Shown here one piece after another: positions 39,368 to 50,700 of a stretch of 64,000 nucleotides of DNA. The notes beneath the pieces were generated by a model. It did not search any database and was not told where the DNA came from. It saw nothing but the letters and a program-made list of their open reading frames with translations. The stretch's first letter is position 1. Every line of letters starts with the position of its first letter. The stretch is from NCBI RefSeq assembly GCF_012273895.1, contig NC_052119.1, positions 7,821,990-7,885,989 on the forward strand, read 5' to 3'. This stretch comes from Zerene cesonia. Its lineage: Eukaryota; Arthropoda; Insecta; Lepidoptera; Pieridae. The position numbers and the translations under genes were made by a program.

Positions 39368-41739
39368 TTTCGAAGGTTATGTGTACATGTATTAAAGAGT
39401 TAAAAATAAAACGTTAAATAAATTGTTGCATAAATAATATAAGGCGTAATAAGGTCGATCATCTAACAAGCCATGAACAGTGTACACGATACAATAACCC
39501 GATATCGGATGATGCGTTAATTACCATTTTATTAGACCCTTATCCGGGAGCATTAACCATATTGCATATCACAACATAATAATCTTCATTATCCGATAAA
39601 CATTTGAATTGAATGGCTTGTTACAATGATGTAATATTTCATGATACAGGGCGATATCGTGTAATGAATGAGGACACATTTTGCTGCTTTCTTATATTGT
39701 AAAAATACGGGAGCCGCGCCTAAATGCGGACCACCATGTAAATTATTTCGCTGGCGAGCCTGAATTATCTCGGAGCCGTCACAATAAAACTCCGTCGCTG
39801 GTTTTATCAGAAGAAGGTACACGTTGCCATAATTCATTAGGCCAACGGTCTGTATGTGTTCGGGCGTAAAAATATTATATTAATCTGTGAAGTTACTGTA
39901 CTGTATTGTGTCCCTCGTACACGTGATATTTATTACGTCGCATGGAAGGAGTAGGCGCGCTGTTGTCTCCTGTCTTGGAATTTGTCGCATAGTTATAAAT
40001 TATTATGCCAACAAATAATGTTCTCTATTAGCGCAGCGGGCTTCAGGCGATTTATCACGGTAATGTCAGTTTAGGCAACGTTCAAATTGAGTAATTATTG
40101 TAATTAGAAGCGTGTTTTTCTCCGATTGGCCGTATCCGAACCGGTTTGATTTATTAGCGATAAGTTATATGCGAAAATTGATAAGCCCATTCGGAGCATT
40201 TGGGCGATGTTTAAGTCATTATCGTACTATTAGCACTGCTTAAAATTAAAATAACATTAAATTTGTATATGTGTAATTTAAATAACAAATAATTATTTTT
40301 ATTATTGAATTGAACAATTTTATTTAAATGTCAAAGAAATAACGTATCATATAATGAAATTAGGAAACGCGTAAGAAACATTCAGCAATGTAGAAAAGAA
40401 TTTAATCAGTGTAGTGAACGGTATGTCGATGATGTCTCACACTCGAGTCGAAACAAATTGGACCGAGTGCGAACACAACAAACCTTACAATTGAAATTTT
40501 TAAGATGCCTGTTACATTTTTCGTAGTAGAAGCACGTAACACTCAGCGGGGGTTGTTTCCTTACACGAAATTCGACACAATACCGTTCGTCTCTTTATAA
40601 TTGCGCCGCAAATGCTCCGATATTGCTTCCTACGTGACACACAATTCCCCGTAAAACATAGTAGGTACATTGCCCACGGAATTTCTATTTTACAGCGTAA
40701 TCATATGTATCTTGGGCGAGTTACTGCTCGCCTTGTTTGTGGTTCTGGATAAGGGTCGATAAGTCCACCTGGCCCGGCTCCGTTCGATACGCGGAGGACT
40801 AGATTTTTCTACATCCTTCCACTTATCAAGAGGGGCTAATGTAATGCCAATTAACTAAGTAAGAGTGAGATAGCAACCGTAGATTTGCTTTTATCGTATA
40901 TTTTTCACTATCGCTGTGTGATTAGGTCGTGCAACATCAAAGGATTCGATAGACGTATAAATTAATTAGAGCTTGTTCTTTATTGTTAATGATTATGTTG
41001 TCTGCAAATTGAATTTCGCCTAGAATTTAGCACTAATTGGTCTATAGGCTACACAGCATATGTAGTATGATATTTTTGTTTTTAATTTCATGTGTATAGA
41101 AATATCAAAAAGAAAATAGAGTAGAGTAGGAACATAAAAACTTTATGCTATGAGCTCTTATAAGCTATTATCACCTAATTAGAGAACTACGTATATTATA
41201 ATTTTTCCATACTATAATTTTGTTTGATAAATGAAAATCTATTAACGTAACGCAACTAAATCGAATGCTCTATTTCGATTCCGGTAATAAATAAACAGTC
41301 AACACAATTCCACCACTTAGCACATCCGACTATTTGTAACGCCCTCGCCGCGTACAAAAAAAAAACAATTTGTATCGATATATTGAATGTAAATCAAATG
41401 TTAAATAGCTTTGTATGAATCACAATCAATCACCGGCCATTAGTCAGCGTGCGATGTACGGACAATGCGTAGTTACTGTTTGGGAAAAACTTATTACTGT
41501 ATTTAACCGCATAGTCATTTAGCTACGTCTGAATAAGGAAAACACAATGTGTGATATATGGTCATGTAAATAAATTTAATTGTCTGGCGATAATTTGAAT
41601 CGTACGCCGCTATAAAAGGTTCAAATGCCATTGTCAGGAATGGCGAATTATTTAGAGAATTAACTTAATCAACACCCAATGCGGTGTAGGTATACAATAA
41701 TTTAAGGCATATAATTTCTAGCACGATAATTATAGATAA
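39368..41739. other. Gene desert containing the 40.1-kb motif cluster
   Basis: No supported gene. The interval at about 39730-40220 is the most enhancer-like part of the window. Confidence 0.5.
40092..40185. promoter_or_regulatory. Candidate enhancer: dense transcription-factor motif cluster
   Basis: Within 94 bp: TAATTA at 40092-40097 and 40101-40106 (homeodomain core), a GATTGG (inverted CCAAT) block, AACCGGTT at 40139-40146 (Grainyhead consensus), and GATAAG at 40159-40164 and 40180-40185 (GATA factors). It is embedded in a mixed-composition island at about 39730-40220. Its target gene is unknown; the Toll gene 7.5 kb downstream is the only gene seen. Confidence 0.35.
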
Positions 41740-41795
41740 CTAGCGGTCTTCCCCGGCTTCGACCGTGCTACATCTACAGCCTATGTAACTAACAC
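41740..41795 (-). mobile_element. Helitron 3'-end fragment, second family
   Basis: Starts at CTAG and keeps only the GC-rich terminal part (CCCCGGCTTCG and the following roughly 35 bp), with several substitutions relative to the 36411 and 60207 copies. Similarity fades by about 41795. Confidence 0.5.
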
Positions 41796-42550
41796 ACAAG
41801 TAAAAAATAGAAGAAATAGTGAGTAGACACGAATGAGAATATTTGTACTAAATCATGCTCACATGATTTACAAAACAGCTAACTACAATGCCTATTAAAT
41901 AACAGATGCGTACTAACAATGTTATTGGAACAATGCTTCATTACACATTGTAAAACACATGCGAAACTAATTACAATTTGTCGTACATTTCCTTCGCTCT
42001 TTGTTTTGTTTCACCAGTATGCATTTAATAAAGTGACCAACTAGTCACGAGCTAAATCGACTTGTAAAGCAATAAAAAATAACAATTAGCAGATGTTCCT
42101 GGACAGAAACGAGATGGCCGACAAAAAGATTCAACAGTTTGGAATATTCAAGAGAAATCAATTCCTTTTTATAAGCGCTGTGGGATGTCACATTTCTTTA
42201 TTTTGAAGGTTCGTACGATTCGTACGATGTTTTATATTAAACAATACTTTTGACCCCAAAAAATACTCATTAATTATATGAGTGTGCGTTAGAACAGAAT
42301 CTCTAAGGATTTCTAGTCTTGATCTATTTTTGTATTGCTAACTTCTCTTCCCACTTCTTCTATATGTAGAAAATTGCAAATAAAATAAAATTTAATGTTT
42401 CCAAATTCTTAATTTATCTATTAGATCTAAAAATAACGACTGAATACGTTTAATGTATGTGTTCAAGTTCCGATAGCTCTTATCATAATATTTTTTATCG
42501 ATTTCAAATACCGTTTCCATTCATCATCTCAGCCACTTTCAAATAATAGA
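41796..42550. other. Intergenic
   Basis: No supported gene. TCGTACGAT occurs twice in tandem at 42211-42228. Confidence 0.5.
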
Positions 42551-42807
42551 TTTTTTTTTAGTGGGGAAATTGCATAGATACCCATGGCCACCGGGGAAGA
42601 GGTCGTGGGTTATGTCGGATTCCTACCGACTAAAACCCCACTGTGTTCCTTCGAGCCACATACGTGAAGGGGCCACGGGTGCTTGTCAGAATTCGTCCGC
42701 GACAAATAACATATGCTGAAATGCTATCAGAGCACAACGAACGGCGTGTGTCGGCGCTTACCATCAGGCGACACGTCTGCCGCTACGCATTCCTTCGTCT
42801 AAAAAAA
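42551..42807. repeat. Unclassified interspersed repeat, 257 bp, T/A-capped
   Basis: Begins TTTTTTTTTAGTGGGG and ends TTCGTCTAAAAAAA, so the ends are short inverted repeats (TTTTTTTAG/CTAAAAAAA). The interior includes CCACCGGGGAAGAGGTCGTG and CCATCAGGCGACACG. I recall this as a lepidopteran repeat but cannot name its class. No target-site duplication is evident. Confidence 0.5.
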
Positions 42808-45800
42808 TCTGTAAGCAAAACTAAAGCGGCGATCGCCTGTAGTGGCCGCAATATGTTTGTCACAGTTTCACGAAGCGGGGTGCAGTGCAGATGTCGCCGG
42901 CGATTGTTTGCAAATAGTTCGCGCTGGGCTCGCGACAGTTTCTAATTGTGCCACGACAATGCGTAATCCAACCGGCCTCTTTTGATGGCACGTAGAGGTA
43001 CTGATGTATTAGTACACAAAAAGATGTGGAGCGTGCTCATTGCTTACGTTTTCAAAGTTGGCATCCTTGTATTGTAATATATAATTGTTGTAAATATAAT
43101 ATTTAAGATAATGAATGTTTATTTTATTTTTAATTTTATTTTGCATCGTATTTTATAAAGATATATGACTCATATTCACATAAAATTTAGGTTTGCATCT
43201 CGATATGAGTTTGGTTTAATATCATAAAATAAATCATATATATGAACAACTAATTAATGTAACATATATAGATAATCTTATCACATACTAAATTCATATA
43301 CTTCGTAACTTGATGCAAACTCTACATAGCTTTTATTTTTTATTAGTACCACATTACCTAAAATTTAATGAGAAAAATATAATTTTGAAGCTCAGCTCCA
43401 TTCCACAGATTTCGTGTCCAGCAGTCTATAGGTTGCCAGGTGTCACGCCACACAAATGCATCGTCGCTTTTCGCGGCAAATTGGCCGTGTTGCGATCTAC
43501 ACTACTAAGGGTTCGGATCACGTGCAAAATCCCATCAATTTAAATGCCATGCTTTAAACCCTTCAAGTTTAATAAGGCGGCAATGGCCGCGGTGTAAAAA
43601 ATACCCTCATTGCAATAATTTTTAGTATTTTAACAATATTTTTACTTTAACGCGTTCAAAACGAACTCATTGTCATATTACGTGATGAAATTTGTTAATT
43701 ATTGACTATTTTATAATGAAGATTTACAAAATATATTATTTTAAGAATGATATTTATATACGCACATTTATTCATTTCCTAATGGACAGATACAAGTTAT
43801 TTAATTATTACTCTGTTTCGTAAATAAGTAATACTTTTGCATCATAAAGCATGCATCTGTTATTGATCACAAATTTACAGTAACCCCAAAACATGTCCGA
43901 ATCATTACTATCGATTACCTTTATCTTTATCCACAACTAAATAAATAATGTTTAAAGTAAAAAAAAACAGCATATTACCAATTATTTCCTATTATATTGT
44001 GACAACACGATTGCATCTCCGATCACGTCCGACAAACAACACAAAATACGTGCGTCGTGTATTACGTTTTTGTTAATATTGTTCTGTGCCTAATGAGATG
44101 TGTGATGTGCCAACGGTGATTACCTGAAACAAAAACACATCATTATAATTTCATAATATTCGCATACTAAGAGGCCGTAGATTTCTAAACACATTTAACG
44201 ATGTCCTAGTTGCTTTTCCTATATTGTACTTGACATCAATGACATATAAAATAAAGTATTGAAAATACGTTTCTGTGCTTAGTTAACTATAAATTAATAT
44301 AATTATTAGTTTTTTTTATATCATTGAATGCAGTATACAATATTTTTCTGATATACTTTTTTGACAATTTAATAAACCAGTTCATTAAGAACAATCAAAA
44401 ATAATTTGAGCAACAATTATTACATTAAAATAAATTATTTTTATTCTTTCACATGCAGTGAGCGTCCAATTATTAATTGACCTTATTTTTGTTATAACAA
44501 AATTAACTAAAACATAATACTACTACGACATAACAACAGGTACTTTTATAAAAAAAAAAATAGGCAAAAATACATTTTTAATATATCAACATTTGTTCAA
44601 ATGGCTCATTCCATAAGCAACAACAATTCACTTGGCCAACCCCTACTCAGCAGATACGCAGTAGCAGACAATACTTCATACAAGCACGGGGGCGTTTTGA
44701 CTCGGTGAGGAATGATCAGCCGCGTGGAAATGACGACTTAATGGATTAAACGTGTCCACAGACGCCGTGATAAGTGTCGCCTCACTATCGACACCGTCGC
44801 CGGAGATTAGGCACCGAAATTACAAAAATTAATAACATAATGGAAATCAAGCGGGGATCGTTTTATGCGTCGATGGGCGCGCGATAAGGGAACGCGACCA
44901 TTTATATGACAGTTATTGCGTTTCATTCAGGTGTTAAATTATACATCGGTTCCGTGTGTCAAGTTAGGCGTGAACCTATGTGGGCTCTCAATTTGTATTC
45001 TTCAAAACGGTATCAACTTATCATTCGGTAATAATAATTTAATGAAACATAGGTATTGTATTATTTTCACTTATCGATATCATATTACAAAATCATGTAT
45101 GAAATAAGGTAATCAAGATAGTCTTTGTTAAAATGTATAGCAATCTACGGTACCCGAAACGGGCGCTAGTTAGAGCAATTCACAACAATGCTCGAAATAA
45201 TAAATTACAATTGAACTTTCAAGTGCTCCATGAATCATCAAGGCATCTGACCCACATCATCTAGGTACGTCTATCGTGTGTACCCACGCGCTGCGCCCTG
45301 ACAGTTGCGTGACGACACATCGCATTGTAAATTGAAATCGGACATTGTTATAACGAGCCACAAATAGCAGCTCGACGCACATTAAATAGCCCCACAATAA
45401 CCAACGATTTACCGGCAATCTATTCCATTCTATTTTAAAGAACGCCTCTCCGAGCCTCCTCACGACAAAAAGTCGAAGGATCACCCGCTGATCTTTTGTG
45501 CTATCCAGTCGCGAGCTGCACAAACGACCCGTGGGATACGTGATATATCGAGCCGGTGCTAACGCTATTCCCATTACAAAACCATTTCCGATGTTTACAC
45601 AAAGGTAAGAAAGCTGCGGGACCGTACTAGTGGTGCGATTGCAAATTTTCCACTTCTCGCGTGTCAAAGGAGATAATTTATAGCAATTGAGATATAGAGG
45701 GTGCCCCGAGTCGGCGAACATTCGCATAAATACAGCCACGACGGACGCCAGCCATCCTATCACCTCGACACTATATAAAATTATGATCTAAACCATTTAT

Positions 45801-47400
45801 TACGGGATGTTAAGCATATTGTGCCTTATAAGAGTATTGATGTTCGCAATAAACAAGGTTTTGATCGTACGTTTAACAGAAGTTGTTATTTACTGCAAAA
45901 ATATGTCGTTTCAATTTATTTTAGAGCTATAAAGATGCGAATAACTTCAGTTGTTAAATATTTATGCCTTTTACGCATTTTCAAACCGTGTTACTTTGTG
46001 ATTTATAATTTAATATAATGTATACCTTTATTTTATGATCCTATTTTTTATAGTTATTTAAAATCTAAAAGTTAAATAAGATTATTGAATCGTGCTCTTT
46101 AAAAATAATAATATGTTACTGATTTCAATTTGAAATCCCCATTTTCAATAATATCGAAAACAATCCCGCGGTTTCGACCCATTCTAAAATTTTTTGCACA
46201 TCAAACTGTGAATAGCCATCTATTATCAAACACCCAGAACACAATAGACGCATAATATGCAAGTCCTGGCATTTCGCATCTTGAGTGTTATTAATGATTC
46301 GTGTTCAAGAATATGTTGTTGCTTTGTGAAGAACAAAACTATAATAACACCTTTTCACCGATGCGTATAAATCACAAATGCACTCCGTCCCAAAAAATTT
46401 ACCACATTTTTCAAAATGAAATGGTTCCAAAAATTATTACCTACAAAACACATAATGTTTGGATGTTTAATTTGATGATGGGTTTAGAGTAGACTCGTGT
46501 GGAATTATATCAAAATCGTTTAACTTAAATAGCGGTCGATTAAGATGAGAATTCTTAGGAAATGCAATTCCCTTTAAAATTAAAAGTTAAGGATATGCAA
46601 TATTATACCGTATACCCTTAATTGTCTATATGGCGTGTAAAATTATTCGCGTGCGAAGGAAGTTTCGAATTATTAATAGCGATGTGTGGTAGCTTGGGAA
46701 TGAATTAAGTATTTATCATATAGCCCCGAGACCACAGACAAATATGCATCCGAATATATCAACTCGCTCTATAATTATAATGTGCATGCCATGCAAAAAC
46801 TGGCAGACAATACGTCCGTTCTGCGAGCGATATGTAACTTTCCATATACGGAACAAATGCTGTCTACAACTTTATACCGTTATGCATTATCTTATCGTCT
46901 CGGCTATGACATTTGCATCGAGGTGTTCATAACTAGTTTTCTATATTGACAATTAATACAAAAACTAGGTATATAAAATGCAAATAATATTTCAAGGATA
47001 TAAACGTTTATCATTACAACGAGTGAGGTTGTAATTTTCATTAACGGCAATGAGTAAACAAAATATCAGCAATCATGAAATGTTCACATCACAATTCCCT
47101 CCGCGAAGTGTTAACAAGCGGCAACCGCGGCTATGCGCGAGCGCACTACCTGGGCAGCTGGCTCGATCCCCCACCAAGCTTCAAGCTCTCCCCGAAACCG
47201 TCCATCTATCTCGCTCTGACATACTCACTGAAAGCTTGTTCGAGCATTACAAAAAGCGGTTTCGTTTCTCTGTGTTACGTCAACGTATCTATGTGTGCGT
47301 TCAGTATTTTTCTGACAAGCTTCGCTTCGAAAAGGTTAGGGCGTAACTTGAAGCTGCTTATATGGCGTTTACAACGTTTTGATCCCGAACAATAGTTTAC
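42808..47400. other. Intergenic upstream of the Toll gene
   Basis: No supported gene. GC-richer islands at about 44680-44920, 45280-45760 and 47090-47400 may be distal and proximal control sequence or an unrecognised 5' non-coding exon. Confidence 0.5.
44690..44940. promoter_or_regulatory. Candidate regulatory island upstream of the Toll gene
   Basis: GC-richer than its flanks, with GGATTA at 44743-44748 and GATAAG at 44769-44774 and 44883-44888. No coding signal. Conservation is untested. Confidence 0.25.
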
Positions 47401-47710
47401 CTGTTGGAACGCGTGAACCAGCGCGGCCTTGTGCGCGAGCGCAACGCAGGTTTGAGTTTAAGTCAGTCCCACCCCAGTCCTCGGCGCGGACGCACGCGTG
47501 ACGTGTCCCATGCAACAACATACTTACGATCTTGTCCAATTAGTGTTTGCGCGGAACAAGAGTGACTGGTTTCGGTTGAGAAGTAGTTCAGTTGCAAGTA
47601 CAAACGATATGAACTTGTCGATAGAATTATATAATTATGTGCAGTTATAGTGCGGCGAATAATAAATGAAAGTATGTTCGAGTTAAAGTGAAGTTTGTGA
47701 TACCAAAACA
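47401..47710 (+). promoter_or_regulatory. Proximal upstream region and leader of the Toll gene
   Basis: GC-richer than its surroundings at 47400-47510. It holds two copies of the arthropod initiator TCAGT(T/C): TCAGTC at 47463-47468 and TCAGTT at 47588-47593. I see no TATA box at the usual distance from either and no convincing downstream promoter element. If 47590 is the start site the leader is about 120 nt. The leader may instead be spliced from a distant exon; RNA ends would decide. Confidence 0.3.
47609..47691 (+). promoter_or_regulatory. Cluster of four short upstream ORFs in the Toll leader
   Basis: Four ATGs precede the main start, each with its own stop: 47609-47650, 47637-47669, 47666-47686 and 47674-47691 (14, 11, 7 and 6 codons including stop). 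The first and third are in the receptor's frame but close before it. Known: such ORFs often lower translation of the main ORF. Their use depends on the transcription start, which is not known here. Confidence 0.4.
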
Positions 47711-50700
47711 ATGTGTATAATGTGGTTCACGAGCGCTCTTTTGGCGCTGAGCGCTGTTGTACCAGCTTGGAGTGCTTCGTTGTCGACAACAGGAGCTCGT
47801 TATCAAGCTCCTGATGAGTGTCGATGGACCACCGATGACGATGATGCTGGGGTGGCCTTACAGTGCAGACTTAGGACTATCAATAGCGAATTGGAGAATA
47901 CAAACTTTAGTGCTATTCAACCTCATCTCACAGTGCGGCTACGATTAGAATGTAGCGATGCACTTTTCTTTCAAAGCTCTCTATCTCCCGGCAGTTTTCG
48001 ACAGTTGATAGAGTTAAGAGAACTAACAATCGAGTATTGTAAAATTGGAAATCTATCCGACGGCGCTTTCACGGGCCTCAGAGAACTTAGAAATTTAACA
48101 ATACGGACGCACAACACAGATTGGTCAACTATGTCACTTGAAGTAACACCTACGGCGTTTTCAAGGGATGTACAAAGTTTAGAACGATTGGATCTCAGTG
48201 AAAATAACATGTTGACGTTTCCCGATGGCGCTTTATGTACATTAAGGAATCTAGAGTACTTAAATATGACTGGTAATAGAATGAGGGATGTCAGTCATTT
48301 TCAGTTTTCGACGGCGCATCGTCACCCTACTGAAAAATGTGGCGATAGTCTAATAGTGCTTGATTTATCAAGAAATTTGATAGATACACTTCCACCAGGA
48401 CTTCTATCTGGCTTAAAACGATTGCAAAAACTATACATTCAAGGGAATGGATTAACATCCGTGGCAGATAGAGCCTTAGAAGGGCTCATTTCGCTAACAA
48501 CGGTTAGATTTTCTGACAATCAGCTGACAAGCTTACCACCGGAATTATTTAGCGACACAAAAGAATTAAAGGAAATTTATCTGAACAACAATACAATAAC
48601 TGTTCTAGCACCGGGATTATTTAGCGATCTGTTCCAACTTCTTGTCTTGGATTTATCTCACAACGAATTAACATCTGATTGGATTAATACATCTACTTTT
48701 TCCGGATTAAAAAGATTAGTGTTTTTAGACTTCTCACACAACAGAGTATCGAAAATGGAAATTGCTTTGTTTAGGGATTTACACAATTTACAAATATTGA
48801 AGATGCAAGATAACTTCATTGAACATATTCCAGAAAATGTATTCAGTTCGCTTGGTAATTTACATACGTTAATATTATCAAACAACCGATTAACAAACAT
48901 TGAAAGTTATGCATTCACCGGACTGTCCGCATTATCTGTCTTGTCGATAGACAGTAACCGAATAACAAAGATACACCCGCATGCCTTACGCAACTGCACG
49001 TCTCTACAAGATTTGCATATAAATGGAAATAGACTAGATGAAGTTCCCATCGCTTTGAAAGAAATCCCACAACTTAAAACTTTAGACCTGGGAGAGAATT
49101 TAATAGTGAGCATTGAAAATGCATCTTTTATGACTATGCAACAGATGTACGGCTTGCGTTTAACCGAAAATAATATTGGAAATATCAGCAAGGGTGTGTT
49201 TGATAAAATGACTTCACTGAAAATTCTCAACTTATCTAGAAATAAAATCCACAAAATTGAAGCTGGCGCGTTCGACGGAAACGTGAATCTACAGGCAATA
49301 AGACTAGATGGGAATTACTTGACCGACATCGGCGGTCTTTTCGCAAAGTTACCTAATTTGGTATGGCTGAACATTTCCGATAATCGCCTAGAATGGTTCG
49401 ACTACGCTATGATTCCGACTGGATTGCAGTGGTTGGATATTCACGCTAACAGGATAGCTGAACTTGGAAATTACTTTGAGATTGAATCACAACTGTCGCT
49501 GAGTACTTTTGACGCGAGTTCGAACAGGCTTACGGAAATAACAGGAAGTGCGATACCGAACTCCGTCGAAATGCTATATTTAAATGATAATTTAATATCC
49601 AAAGTTCAATCATACACTTTCTTCAAAAAACCTAATTTAACGAGAGTGGATTTATACGGCAATAAAATAACTAGTTTAGACCCGAATTCCTTACGAATAT
49701 CCGCAGTGCCTCAAGATAAATCAGTGCCTGAGTTCTTCATAGGCGGAAATCCATTAGAATGTGATTGTACGATGGAATGGCTACAAAAAATAAACACTGG
49801 GAACAGAGCGCGAACACAACCCAAACTAATGGACTTGGACAGCATTTATTGTAAATTGTTATACAACCGCGGTAACTCATACGTGCCGCTAGTGGAAGCC
49901 GCGTCTCATCAGTTTTTATGTAAATATGAGTTCCATTGTTTCGCCCTGTGTCACTGTTGCGATTTTGATGCCTGTGATTGTGAAATGACCTGCCCGAATA
50001 ACTGCACTTGTTATCATGACCAATCGTGGTCCGCGAACGTAGTGGAATGTTCAAGCGCGGGATATGTGAACACTTTACCCGACCGAATACCGATGGAGGC
50101 CACACAACTGTATCTCGACGGTAATGACATAAAAATGCTTCCAAGCCATGCATTTATCGGCAGAAAAAGACTGAAGATATTATATCTAAACTCGTCCAAC
50201 ATTGAAACTATTCATAATCGCACTTTCAATGGATTGAAGGAACTGGAAATATTACACCTCGATTATAACAGTTTATCCACTATTGAAGGTCAGGAATTTG
50301 ATGGACTAGATAGCTTGCGTGAGTTATACATAAACAATAACAAAATAAAAAGCATTGGAAAAGAGATGTTCAATCACATGGCACGTTTGAAAGTTTTACA
50401 TCTCGATCACAACAGATTGATTACATTGACAGTGTGGCAAATAAATCCTTCCATCACTTCGTTAACTCTTTCATACAATCCGTGGTCTTGTGATTGTGAA
50501 TATACAGAGATGTTTCGCGAGTGGACAAAACGAGTATCTTCTATAACTGATTTATCCAATGTAAAATGTATCTATTCCCGCAATGATACGAATGTGACAG
50601 TTTACAATGACAGTATGTTCAGTGATCCAAACTCGGGTTTTAATATAATTGAAGAAAACGGCACAATTTGCACTGGACTTCCAAGTATAAATAATAGCAT

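Noticed and set aside
45257..45763. 168-codon open frame on the minus strand
   Set aside because: It opens at GTG rather than ATG, shows no recognisable domain, and lies in a GC-richer patch where chance open frames are longer.
45772..45780. TATATAAAA, a TATA-like box
   Set aside because: About 1.9 kb from the Toll start with no initiator or transcript evidence; such strings are common in AT-rich DNA.
47050..47395. Two overlapping frames of about 100 codons just upstream of the Toll gene
   Set aside because: Two frames open at once suggests low stop density from GC content. Neither product resembles a protein family.
49737..50153. 138-codon antisense frame inside the Toll gene
   Set aside because: Shadow of the receptor coding sequence, with no independent support.
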